From Bryoerythrophyllum caledonicum (taxonomy: Eukaryota; Streptophyta; Bryopsida; Pottiales; Pottiaceae), in the NCBI GenBank assembly GCA_963971425.1, contig OZ020523.1, forward strand, positions 20,193,105-20,257,104: a stretch of 64,000 nucleotides of DNA, read 5' to 3'. Below the pieces are notes generated by a model. That model saw nothing but the letters and a program-made list of their open reading frames with translations, was not told where the DNA came from and did not search any database. Every line of letters begins with the position of its first letter. Within the stretch, counting starts at the first letter, position 1. This document shows, piece after piece, positions 49,001 to 60,800 of this stretch. The translations under genes and the position numbers were made by a program.

Positions 49001-50610
49001 AGTCCTGGTTGTGGTACTAATTATAAATGCAAAACCGATGTTTTGGAAGTTGGCACATGGTGGAATTGGTTGTTCGGAATGTGTGGAATCCGTATGGGGG
49101 TATCAAGCTGTTGCAAGTCTAGAGTATTGCACTAATATTGTCTAGGAACCATCACCATAACTTTGCAAGGAAAGGAAAAAAAAAACAACCAAAAAACAAA
49201 CAAGACATGTGAGACAAAGGAATCACGCCAGAAACTATTAACGGTTACAGGAAATTTACCATCCAGTAAAGGAATCAGGGGAGTCAATTCTGCCACGGTA
49301 ACCATAAGTCAAGTCTATAGAGCGGCATGAAGTGGCAACTGCATACAGGATGAAATGGGGTGGTCTTAATTCATTGAACTCCTAAATACCAAGTAACTGT
49401 GTTACTGTACCATCAAGCTAGAAGGATTGGGGTAGGATGGAGTTTATGTACTTAGAGTAAGTCATAAGTACGAATTAGTGTGTATCTTCCCAATGTGGAG
49501 CCAAGGGTGATATTAACGACACAATGTAATCTCAACTTCACCACTTGACTACTTAACGCAAATTAAGGGTAGTGAAATTGAGGTTACATTGGTAAGGTCA
49601 TTAATGGAGAAGCCAAGATGACGGTAGGGAACGCGAGGAGCACAAGGGGGAGCAAGGTCTTTGGAGGGGGTTACCCCCGTAAGGAGCTCATTTGAAGGTA
49701 CGGGCGAGAGAATGTTGAGAGAGAGATACTGAACCAGGGTAGAGTGAGTGCGATCCGGAATCCTCGGCTGGGAAGGGGGATTTTCTCTTAGGAAAGAGCG
49801 GAGTAGGGTAGAGGCGGAAGCCCGGGTGCGAGGGAGGCGAATTGATTAGGTTTGAAGAGGAAGAGGATCAGCAGCTCACGAAGATCACGAAGGCAGAGGG
49901 TGAATTGCAATTGGACCAGGGAGCCTTCTCTCAACTTGTTAAATCTCTTAGTGGTGGTGTGATTGTGTTGCGCTCGTGCATGCCGAAGTAAAGGAACAAT
50001 TAAGTTTACTGTATTCAACAATTGTACGGAAGCGCTACTAAATTTAGGGCAGAATTAGGGCTTTTTAACCTAAAAACATTTAATTAGAGAGCAAGGGTTT
50101 AACCACAGTGGGAAGATGGTTGCACGATAATGTGCATGTGATTGGGTTGTTTATGATTTATGTGAATGGATGTGTTGAGTAGTGGTACTGCTGGTCGCAT
50201 GCTTGTGAGTCCGGGTGTAAGTCGGTTGACTGATTAGTGATTCCATTGTGTTAAACATGAAAAACTAGTAAGGGCAGAAGAAGAAAACGTAAAAAACGGA
50301 GTTATGAGCAAAAAGATAAAGGGGACAAAAGTTTTGAAGTCTTGAAGAGTGCTTGTCTGCTGTCTACTGCTGTTGGGGTCGTACTTTGGTTGAAATCTGG
50401 TCTTGAATGGTCTAGTCAAGTTAACAAGGACGTGCTGAATCCTTTAAAGGCCAAAAACATTAAAAACAAAGCCATAAGGCAAAAGTTATGCATGTTTAAA
50501 GTCTGGGCATGAAATAAGTCTGAATTCATCCATAAAACCACTTGTAATCATCAAATTCCACGTAGCCAAACCATAAGCCACTATACCCTAGCATGTGGTG
50601 TGTGAATGGT
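49001..50610. other. spacer left of the CACTA element
   Basis: No gene is supported. It contains a MITE-like inverted repeat at 49512-49605. Confidence 0.5.
49512..49605. mobile_element. MITE-like inverted repeat, 94 bp
   Basis: Imperfect arms of about 36 bp: ATTAACGACACAATGTAATC plus TCAACTTCACCAC, against GTAGTGAAATTGAGGTTACATT plus GGTAAGGTCATTAAT in inverted orientation. Similar flanking words GGAGCCAAG and GGAGAAGCCAAG could be a degraded target duplication. Only one copy is seen in this window. Confidence 0.55.
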
Positions 50611-50640
50611 CACTATAAGAAACCCGTGTTTTTTGTGACA
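50611..50640 (+). repeat. left terminal inverted repeat of the CACTA element
   Basis: CACTATAAGAAACCCGTG followed by TTTTTTGTGACACG. The CACTA start is diagnostic for the superfamily. Confidence 0.8.
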
Positions 50641-51532
50641 CGTTGAAAAACATGCCTGAACATCAAAATGAACATGCTGTGACATCAATGTTGATGTCAC
50701 CTAAAATCCGTCTACCTTGACAGGCAAAAAACGTCCAAAATTTTGGGTGACATGGTTGATTTGGGGTTGTCAACCTCTTGACATCCAAATGAACGTGGTC
50801 TATAAAGCTTTGGAAAGGGCTCCACGTGGAGGGGGGGCAACGTCCACACAAGCAATTTCTTCATCCGGGCAATGCCACTTAGGATTTTTTTCATCCAACT
50901 CCATTTTCACAGTGGTAGTGACGTGGAATTTTGAATTTGCTGACTTGGATCTCTCAATTTCTGACGTGGACAGTCCACGTCACCTAGCGTCAGGTTTTAG
51001 GGCATATTTTGTCTACACAGGGCTGTTACTTTTGACGTTTGTTATGACATGCTCATGTTCTTTATGACATCAATCCTGACGTAGATACGTTTTGCCAATA
51101 TGTTGTCATTGATATTTGTTATGCTAGAGGCCATGTTCACTTGAACAACTACTTTGTTTATGCGGATGTTTTCCTAAACATGCACTTCAGATATTGCTAT
51201 TCTATGTGATGTCCTCTTTGACGTGGGTGGAACATGTGATACTGTCAGTGGAGACGTGCATCAGTGTCAGCTCAAATGTAAATATGAACATGCCATCAAC
51301 GTAGCTTTCACATTCCCGGAAACATGGACGATTTACAAACGTGGGACAACTTTGCTGCATTTGTCACATGTAGCAAGAGAAAACATCCTATAGATCCTCA
51401 TGGTCTACTAATCCATGTATGACATACAAAATCTGTCTCATCTAATGCAATAAAAATCGAGACTTGTTTTAAACATCACAAAAAACACTTGCCGATTGCC
51501 TTGACATGAATGAGGTCAACACTGCCACCCCA

Positions 51533-54250
51533 TCACTTCTTCCGAATGGCCTCAGCTTTCTTGCCACTTCCAGCCACCTGAATTACAATAGCCATCCTCA
51601 CAGTGTTAGATTGTGAATAAGCTATTGCATTCTCGAACACCACTTTGTATGCTGATTTAGCACAAATCTACCTATATGCTTGCATACATTTGTATAGAAC
51701 ATTAATGTCAAAGCATAAAAAATTTAGATTCTCCTGAGTTACCTTTGACACTACCTGTGCAGGTTTGGGTAGACCGGCTGGCTTCGGTGTTGGGCCTTTG
51801 GTTCCTGGTGACTAAGTCGTTTGCTTTATTGCCTTCACAGCTTGTGAGGTCTTAATCGCACGTCGTGGGCGGGTTGATGGCTCACCCGGTGCTTGAATCT
51901 CTTCCTGCAAGAGTAAGGTAAATCACTCATAAGATAAATCACGTGTATTGCCTCGGTCTTTGTTGACATTACAAACTGTCATTGGTGACGTCATAAATGA
52001 CGTCCCGATTGAGAGGAGGTTGTTTTGTTGAACGCAGTCAGGTCGTAAACTATACCATCTTCAACGGTATCTAGTAAAAGGAATTGCCAAATACAGGGTT
52101 TGGAGATCTCGTGCGCACCTGGAGCTCTGACAAGCTGTCAGAGAAAGATAGAACAACCTCTGGCAATGTTGTGTTACCTTCACCCGCGACGTCCACACCC
52201 TCACTGACAGGATGCACCCCATCCTCGATTCCCATGGAGTACACATCATCTTCTTCGTCGTGGTCTTTAGGGAGATTGTTGCCGGCTAAAACTTCATGAG
52301 AGTTGTCCAGCCCTTCCGTTGTCACTGCTGTGTTGTCCATGACATCGGCATGGACAACCGCAACGTCTGCGGAAACGTCATTCAAAACGACTTCGGTCAC
52401 AGTGAGGGGAAGAGGAGCACCTGCATTCTGTGTCATTGTCGGGAGGGCCGTGGTCTTCAGCATTGGCATACGGAACTCTTGAAGAACCGATGTTTGTGCC
52501 TCTGTTGTAGTTGACGTCAATGTAGATGTCTCTACCACCTTCGTTGATGATGAAGGCTCAGGCACATCTTCCAACACAATGGCTTGCTTCAACCCCTGAT
52601 TGTGAAGAACTTGACGCATCATATCCTCCATACGCTTGTTGGATGCATTCACATTCTCCCCGAGACGTGTGAGGCTACTCTCCAGCTCTGTGACACGACT
52701 ACGTACCTCTTCAATCTCTCTTCCGTAATCGGGACGGACCTTGCGTTTATCCTCTTGCTGCCGCTGGTACTCTTTTGCCACTTCTGCATCTATCTCAGGG
52801 TCGAACGGTGCTCTCCCTAGCACCATGGTCTACATGTCATAACACACACATTTACATCAAAGAAGGACATCAAGAACTTATTTATCAACATCAAATGAGC
52901 TGCAAAGAAGGAAGTACTAACGTGTAATCTTAGAAAATGCCACGAAGAACAAACATGGCTCACTTTAGGAGTATATTCACAACCTTGTAGAGAACAGACG
53001 TTCTCTACAACGTCTACATAAACATATAATGTGACATCTAGACTAAATGAATATGAGGGAAACGCAAATGATAATAGGGCGTTGTCACACTCACCAATCG
53101 TGACACAACATCCCTCTCAATGGCCCGCATCTGCGCCGTTGGTGACGCCTTACCCTTAGAAATTGAACGCATCTGAGCGGATTTTGCTTGAGCAGCTTCA
53201 GTGGCGCGCTCAGCCACCATATCATCCCAATACTCTTTCTTGACATCTGCTGGTCTAGCCTTGTTGCCATCAATCAACTGATTGGTCCGAAATCGCAAAG
53301 TGATTAGGCCTTTCGTTATAATTGGCCCCAAGAATTTCTCATTGATTTTGTCAGAATCGCCGCACACCTGCCAGTCTGAAACAAATGACAGACTTTAGCT
53401 TCATAACAAAGAGAGACATAACAATATTGTTCTTAGGATTTGCCGCTTAAGTTTGACTTGACGTCGAATTGAACAATAGCATGTACACATACATGTTTAG
53501 AGAGACGTCAGTTCAAACATGCAGAATGTTGCATAAAGAAAAATAAGAACACCAGACTATCCCCGCATTAAAGGGTCTCACTGTTGTTCATACCTGTGTA
53601 CAATCTTCTGAGAAGATTCTTCCTCAAACTCCGTGGTTGTCTCTCCCAGCCAACCCTAGGATCAAGGTCCTTTGCATATTTCTTCACATCATTCGATAAG
53701 GCCTCCTTCATGGACCCAAATGGGTGCCCATCGCCGCCCACTTCAATAGCTTTCTTCATGCCTGTAGTTCCTCCTTCTCTATATTTTGGATGCACAGCTT
53801 CAATAGCATCGTCCGTCTCGGCATCAGAGTCTTCACCTTCACCCCCCGAATGCGTATCATATCCTCGGCTGCAAAATAACCGTGCACTTTATGAGCGTAT
53901 GTCCTACCTGTATTACAGAAGAGAAAAATTAAAAGAATTAACGTAGAAATTTGGACGCAGGTGAGTCTGGAGTCATGAACTTCTCCACTTACCATCATTA
54001 CCTGAACAATGTATCACACGAGATGTTGAATATGACAGGTTGCTTGTTTCATTTGACGTCAGAAACAACAAGGACGTCAAAAACCCGCGAGATAATCGGC
54101 AATTCTCTCTCAGTCAAGCATCTCGTAGTGTGCATAGTGGAAGGGAAAAACAAAATTCAAACCTCCCAAAATGCATGTCAATAGAACAGGGTCAAAACAG
54201 GAGCAGGATCAAAACAGGAGCAGGATCAAAACATTTCGCCCAATGCCTCA

Positions 54251-54293
<43 letters not shown>

Positions 54294-57105
54294 ACTGTCC
54301 CTATCTACTATCTAGCGTTTCCACAGCCAAGGGAACGAGCTTGCAAAAATCAGCGGGGAAAGAAGACCTTGTTGAGCTTCACTCTAATCCGACTTTCTGA
54401 AATGACTTAAGAGGTGTAGAATAAGTGGGAGCCCTCAAGGCTTAAGGTGAAATACCACTACTTTTAACGTTATTTTACTTATTCCATGAGGTGGAGGTGG
54501 GACTCTGTCCGTGCTTCTAGTCTTAAGGGGCGCTTTTGGCGCCCCGATCCAGGTGGAAGACAATTTCAGGTGGAGAGTTTGGCTGGGGCGGCAAATCTGT
54601 TAAAAGATAACGCAGGTGTCCTAAGATGAGCTCAACGACAACTGAAATCTTGTGTGGAACAAATTTAGTGTAAAAGCTCATTTGATTTAGATTTTCAGTA
54701 CGAATACAAACTGTGAAAGCATGGCCTATCGATCCTTCAATATTTTGAAATTTGAAGCTAGAGGTGTCGAAAAGGTTACCACACGGATAACTGGCTTCTG
54801 GCAGCCAAGCGTTCATAGCAACGTCGCTTTTTGATCTTTCGATGTCGGCTCTTCTTATCATTGTGAAGCAAATTTCACCAAGTGTTGGATTGTTCACCCA
54901 CCAATAGGGAACGTCAGCTGGGTTTAGACCGTCGTGAGACATGTTAGTTTTACCCTACTCATGCTCGGTTTTAATCCAAGGTTTTAATCCAGAAGTCCGT
55001 ACCGGAAACCCTATCATCGCCCTTGACATCAACATGAAGATGACATGTCCAGATGAACGTCTACGTGAACACAACATTCTCTCCATGTTTCGAAACCGTG
55101 ACCCTAATGCACTCTGACGTCAACTACAATGTCAAGCTCCTCAAATGGACGTCTCTTTGGACAAGCTGACGTAAACACATACTTCTAAGAAAGAAGCCAG
55201 AATCGTACCTCCAAGATTGCTCCCTCAGAGAGCCGCTCTGTTTGCCTTCTTCAGAGCGATCATCATCGTCTTCCTCGTCCTCTGAGACCATCAGAACAAC
55301 CCTTCTCTTTCGTGGAGGAGAAAGTTCACGTGCGGGAGCCTTACCTTTCAGGCTTGCTGTGACTCGCCGGTCCTCTTGAGCCTTTGAACGACGCTCCCCG
55401 GCTGCGCGCGTGTGTCTTCCCAGGGACGGAGCCTCCTCTTCCACATCGGGACTTCTTGAAGCTTGCAATTCTTTCCGCTTCCCACCGTGTAACTGACGTC
55501 GAGGCATTTCTGAAATTCGGTCTCTCCAGTGCACAAAAAAACCTCCTTCCGCCTGCAACACATGACAACCGCACAAGTGACATCTTAGACACAACAAACT
55601 TGAAGCAAGGAAGACCTCCGCGGGATACTCTTGTTCGTGCCGACGTCACGGGAAACCTTGGAAACTTGTAAGCGGCCTTCTGATCAGGGTTAGAAGCATT
55701 TGTCCAGCATCATCACCACTAACGTAATAGTGCCATCCACATTGAACATGCAATTTCCGTGGAGATCATTGTGACATCACTTGAAACTAACCACATCTGT
55801 AGGAAACCCGAAACCCAAAACTTAAAAAACCCTAGTACGCGTGATTTTTTGGTACCTGGGGAAATTGATGAACGCAAAGCAATTGTATTGCAACCTAGTT
55901 GGGTGCAGTGCGCGAAGGAAGTACTAATGGCAAGTACGCAGCATGCTGCAAGAAGGTGCAGCCACAACTTGGACCTCAAGTTCAGAACGACCTGAACGAC
56001 CTGCTTCGGAGCGAGCTAGAGCTTCGTCTGGAGTCACGCTACAAGCTGGTTCGCAGCGAGCTGGAGGATCGTGCTGGAGCACCTTGCATCTGCTGGTTCG
56101 GAGCGAGATTATAAACAAGAGCGAGCAGGAGCTTCGTGCTGGACCTCCAGGAGGTGGTTCGGAGCAAGACGATGTTTCGGAGCGACCTCAACCACCTCGT
56201 TCGGAGCGAGATGAGCGTGCGGAGTGACCTGAAGGAGCTGGTTCGGAGCGAGCTCGAGCCATGCCCCTCTGCGTAGTTTGGAGCTCGACGTGGACCTGGA
56301 GATTTGGGCTGCGACTTCAATTTTGGAGCGACCCTCTTCGAGTTCGGAGGAAAGGACCACCACCAGGGACGGAGCGAGGAAGGTAGAAGAGGGAGTACGT
56401 AGTTTGCATCCGCAGAACCAACCGAGGGGGTCCTTTTGAGAAACGGCGGCTGGAATAAACACATACCCAAGACTCCTTACCCGCTGGAGGCCTGCACAAT
56501 ATCCGGGTCGGAAGCTACTCCACATAGAGCTACGGTAGGCTACCCGCGCTTCACGTTAGAAGATGTACTCACGATTGGGAAGCATGCCCAAATGGTTGCC
56601 TACAAACCCTGGAAAATTCTTCACGTCTGTAGTGTCACCAGAGAAGCCAATGTCTAGACTTTTACTAGTCGATGACTCTCTGTGAGGGGACTAATTTTGG
56701 TGCGCCTCTGCCAGTATGTCACAGTGAGGTGGAAGAGCATCATCAATAGCGTAGAAGTGACATGCTACAACCTGACCTTCGGTGACTGACTTGGAGGGGG
56801 AATGGTGTACCGCAGGTTGTAGTGCATCATTTTTACAGACAAATCCTCGTCACACAGAGCCATTTCGAGCATACCCATCAAAAATTTCATGCCGTTCTGC
56901 TATAGGGTTTCAGTATGGCCAGAGATTAATGCATCAAGATGAATAGAAGGAGCGAAGAGTTTGAAATCACCTGATTGGTGGGTGGATTTCCTCCATCAGT
57001 CTCAGGCGTGCAAGGTTGCGACGGGCTTTGGTGTCGGTCACGTCTGTGCAAACGAGAGCTCCGTCGGGCCACCGGCGCGACCAAAATTTTAGTCTTGGGC
57101 TTCAT
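51533..57105 (-). CDS. CACTA accessory protein (TNP/Transposase_24-like), seven exons
   Basis: Exons are 57105-56971, 55552-55209, 53868-53594, 53375-53095, 52829-52119, 51904-51755 and 51577-51533. All borders are GT/AG and all phases join, giving 646 codons, with one in-frame stop in exon 6 (after VKAIKQTT). In order the protein has a basic N-terminus (PVARRSSRLHRRDRHQ), an acidic Ser/Glu-rich linker (MVSEDEEDDDDRSEE), and a central block (GWERQPRSLRKNLLRRLYT, then NEKFLGPIITKGLITLRFRT and KKEYWDDMVAERATEAAQAK). The central block has the layout of the plant Transposase_24/TNPA-like proteins. A coiled coil follows (EIEEVRSRVTELESSLTRLG), and the C-terminal tail is basic. Such proteins bind the subterminal repeats and assist the TPase (family knowledge). 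Intron 2 holds the 25S rRNA fragment, and intron 1 holds a GC-rich repeat. It is nearly intact. Confidence 0.7.
54186..54236 (+). repeat. 18-bp tandem repeat at the junction with the rRNA fragment
   Basis: About 2.5 copies of AACAGGAGCAGGATCAAA, ending a few bases before the start of the rRNA-derived sequence. Confidence 0.85.
54238..54964 (+). pseudogene. 25S (LSU) ribosomal RNA gene fragment captured in the CACTA element
   Basis: The sequence follows the 3' third of plant 25S rRNA almost base by base. ATGCCTCATCATCTAATTAG and TGACGCGCATGAATGGATTA are followed by the CCACTGTCCCTATCTACTAT stretch, CACAGCCAAGGGAACGAGCT and GAAATACCACTACTTTTAAC. Then come GGAGAGTTTGGCTGGGGCGG, GATAACGCAGGTGTCCTAAG and GTGAAAGCATGGCCTATCGA. 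The peptidyl-transferase-centre strand is GGATAACTGGC at 54784, followed by GCCAAGCGTTCATAGCAACG and CACCAATAGGGAACGTCAGC. It stops at TTTTACCCTACTCATG, before the sarcin-ricin loop. Scattered substitutions and a shortened expansion segment show it is a diverged pseudocopy. It lies in sense orientation on the plus strand within intron 2 of the minus-strand accessory gene. The minus ORF here (54942-54523) is the antisense of rRNA. Confidence 0.93.
55985..56260 (+). repeat. degenerate GGTTCGGAGCGAG tandem repeat in accessory-gene intron 1
   Basis: Roughly six imperfect 35-50 bp units containing GGTTCGGAGCGAG followed by AGCTGGAG- or AGCTTCGT-like words. GC content is higher than in the rest of the element. 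The open frames on both strands consist only of repeat. Confidence 0.7.
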
Positions 57106-57850
57106 AGCGCTCTTGAGAGGAACAAAAACAAAAACAAGATTGGTGAGAGCCTCCGCAGCCTCTGAGTCCTGAAAGTTTTGCGCGTGCGCATGTTTTGGAT
57201 TTCCAGTAGCACGGATCCTAGCGGGCGTGGATATTCTAGGTTGTACTGTCATTTCGGTGAACAATTGCAACCAACTAACAAACTGCTTGGAAGACTCTAC
57301 AGAGTGCATGCAAGAAACCCTAAGCGCACGCGGACGGTTTCTTCTACTGCAATATTCCTTCTCCAAGAAGGTACAGACACGTGGGAATGTATACTCTTCC
57401 GGTCGCGATAAGTACGGAATCATGTTACTGTAGACGTCCAAGACGACGTCAAAGTAAACATGATTACATATCCTCAGAAAATCCTACTCATCTGTAATGT
57501 GCCACTTCTTGTAAAATTTTGAGGTCCATTATCGTGTTGGTAAGCTATTGTGGCACCAAGAGAACTGCGCACCGATGTTCTTACGTTACTTATTTTATTT
57601 GCTGCAAGGTTTTGTTTCTATTTTAATGGTTTTGCTCATTCATATGTAATGCCACATGCTTTGTGGGCACAGTACTTAAGGGACATGGCGTTCTCAATGA
57701 CATGCACATTTTTCCCTTACTTGTACTTCTAAAATGATTCTATTGCCAGTATGTCACAGATGATTCTATTGCTATTGTCTTACATATTTCTATACGGCCC
57801 GTGGTATATTGGGGCCCTCCAAAGAGTTTGTGAAGTTTGCAGAGGTTTCC
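57106..57850. promoter_or_regulatory. central divergent region of the CACTA element
   Basis: Lies between the start codons of the accessory gene (57105, minus) and the TPase gene (57851, plus), so it should hold both promoters or long leaders. It contains GACGTC words (for example CGTCCAAGACGACGTCAAAG at 57434) and AT-rich sequence. No clear TATA box was assigned. Confidence 0.4.
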
Positions 57851-60800
57851 ATGGCAACTTGTATGAGTTTTGGTTCCGAGCAGCGTGGCACTACAATCCG
57901 TATAGCTCAAGATGGACGCACACTACGTCACATCCCTGTGGGTGACTTGATTTTGCACACGGAGTTGCGAGTGGCCACAGAGAAGAATGTGCATTCTTTC
58001 AGGTGCCCGTGTCGGGATTGCAAGGGTGGCCGTCGCAAAACCATCCAAGTCATACGGCAACACCATGCAACGGTGGGTCGAGATCCTTTTTTAAACAGGT
58101 TCCTTCTAGGGGAGGACCCCCTTGAAGGCTATCCGGCTGGTGGTATTTGGGTTGAAGACGTTGCATTTGATGACGATGTCGTCCGACAGGATGTTACAGA
58201 TGACGTAGTCGACAATGCTGACGTTTTTGAAGACGTCAACCCTGACAACAGAAATACTGAACCTACTGAAGATCCTGAATTTCCTCCACTGGATGAGCTC
58301 CACGAGGTGCAGCGCCAGGTAATGGAGGCCTTGGACAGAGGAGATACACTACACGAAGAGGCAGATGCGTCACACAACGTAGGCGATCAAGATGATGGTG
58401 CCAATGATACTGTGGACGGGTTAGAAGAGTTGTATACCCAAGCTACCACTGCAGTGTATCTTGGTTCGAGAGAAGCATCGTGTCAGCCACTATCATCATC
58501 ATGAACATGTGTACGGTGTTCCACGTCAGCAACAAATTCACTGATGAGTTGTTTCGATTTTTGTCTGTTGACTTACTCCCACCAGGTAACAAATTGCCTC
58601 GAACCCATTATGAAGCCCGCAAGAGCATTAGAAGACTTGGATTGCATTACAACAGCGTGCACGCATGCCGAAATGGTTGTATTCTATATGAAGGTGATTA
58701 CGAAGCTATGGATTCTTGCCCTAAATGTAGCACCTCTCGATGGGCAGACGAGACAAACTACATTCCTTCAAAGGTCATTCGACACTTTCCTTTGATTCCA
58801 AGGTTGAAACGAATGTGGAGGTCGTCAGAGATAGCGCGGATGCTTACGGGGTACACTAAATACGTTAGCAACGACGGTGTCATGCGTTCAGTGGTGGATA
58901 GTCCAGCGTGGAAGCACATTGACAGTGACGTCGCGTTCAACAACTTTGGGTCTGAAGTTCGTAACATGAGGCTTGCTCTTGCTTTAGATGGTGTGAATCC
59001 ATTCAAGTTAAACAACACCAATTGGTCGACGTGGCCGGTCTTGATCTTGATATACAACCTGGAGCCATGGTTTGTCACAAAAAAGTTTTTCATCTCTTTG
59101 TGCATCTTGATTTCAGGGAAGCACTCACCGAATGCTGCCAGTCTTGACGTTTTCATTCGTCCCTTGTTGAGGGAGCTCCAGGAACTGTGGCATGGTGTTC
59201 CGGCACTTGACTTTTCTCAACCGGAACACAGTCGTACTTTCACCTTACGTGCCGTACTCATGTGGACCATCTCAGATTTTCCAGCTTACGGACTCATTTC
59301 AGGCCTTTGTTGCAAAGGTTACAAGGGTTGCCCTTCTTGTGGACCAAATACTGAAGCGAGAATGGCCAAGACAGGTGACGTTCTTGCAAACAGAAGAACA
59401 AGAGGCTCAAAGATTGTGTACGGAGGCATACGTCGTTATTTGCCTAGGCACCATCCATACCGTCGGAACTTGAGATTTAATGGGAAGGTGGAGAACCGTG
59501 AACGACCAACTCCACAGACAGGAAAAGATAGTATTCGTCATGCTGCGTGGCGGCAATCATACCTAGATTTAGGTGGAAAAGAGAATGGTCCAGATGATCC
59601 GGTCCACGTAACAGGAGTGAAACGGCTGTGTGCATTATATGAGCTGCCATATTGGGAGGTAAGGACTTCTGGACTTTGCATCTGTAACAGTCTTGCGGCG
59701 TTGCTACGTTCCTTTAAACATGCGAAATTAGATTTAACGTCCATACTGATGTTGGTATAATCAATTTTGACGTCCATCTTGACATCACAGAGGACGTGTT
59801 TTTTGAGGGAACGATGTTAGTCTGGCAAGGATATGCCACAATGCCATAATGTATTCTATTGTGATTGCTTCATGTCCTCATGCGGCACTTGTTGGAGAGA
59901 CATACCTTGGATGTCATGCACTGTGAGAAAAATTGTGTGAAAATATAGTGAAGACATTGTTGGGAATGAAGGACAGTCCCGGAAGTCAAGTCGACGCTCA
60001 AGAATTGGGCATTCGGGAAGAGATATGGCTTAAACCTCCACGACGGCGTCAAGATGAGTATTACATGCCACAGGCCCCTTTTGTTTTGAAGCCACATGAA
60101 CGCAAGGAGTTTGTAGAAATTATTTCTAATATTCGAACCCCTTCGTATTACGTTGGTAGCATTCACAAGCGATTAGAAGATGGCAAGCTACAGTATATGA
60201 AGACACATGACTATCATGTCCTCATGCAATAGGTACACTAAGAACTTAGTCTCTGCATGCATTGTAATGAAGTTATAAAAATGTAGAGCCCGCCACGTAA
60301 TTAATGGTGGACGTCACCATAGACATAGGAGGAGAGAGAATCATGACACTTTAAATGTCAAAAACAAGGACACTAGCCACAGCGGACGTTATATAGGATG
60401 TTCATGTTGGCGCAGTAGGAGACGTCTGTGTCATGTTGTTATTACTAAATCTTGAATGTTGTTATTACTAAATGTTTGGTTCTTGGTGGAACATGTTTTG
60501 TAGATTCTCCCAATGGCAGTTCGGAACCTTCTGGATGACAATGTCCGCTTGGCTATCATAAAAATGAGTAGAGTATTCCAGAGACTTTGTGCGAAGGAGG
60601 TACGATTGGCGGAGAAGGATGACATGATGCACGATGTCATCATGGCCACATGCGTATTGGAGAAGGAATTACCAACTATATTTCTGGACATCATGATGCA
60701 TCTGCCAGTGCATTTGGTGGAGCAACTGTTCAATTGCGGTCCTGTGCACTGTCGGTGGATGTATCCAACAGAGTGATACATGAAAACGCTTAAGGATTAT

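Noticed and set aside
54523-54942. 139-codon minus-strand ORF resembling hypothetical plant and yeast TAR1-like proteins
   Set aside because: It is the antisense of 25S rRNA sequence; the conserved signal is the rRNA on the plus strand.
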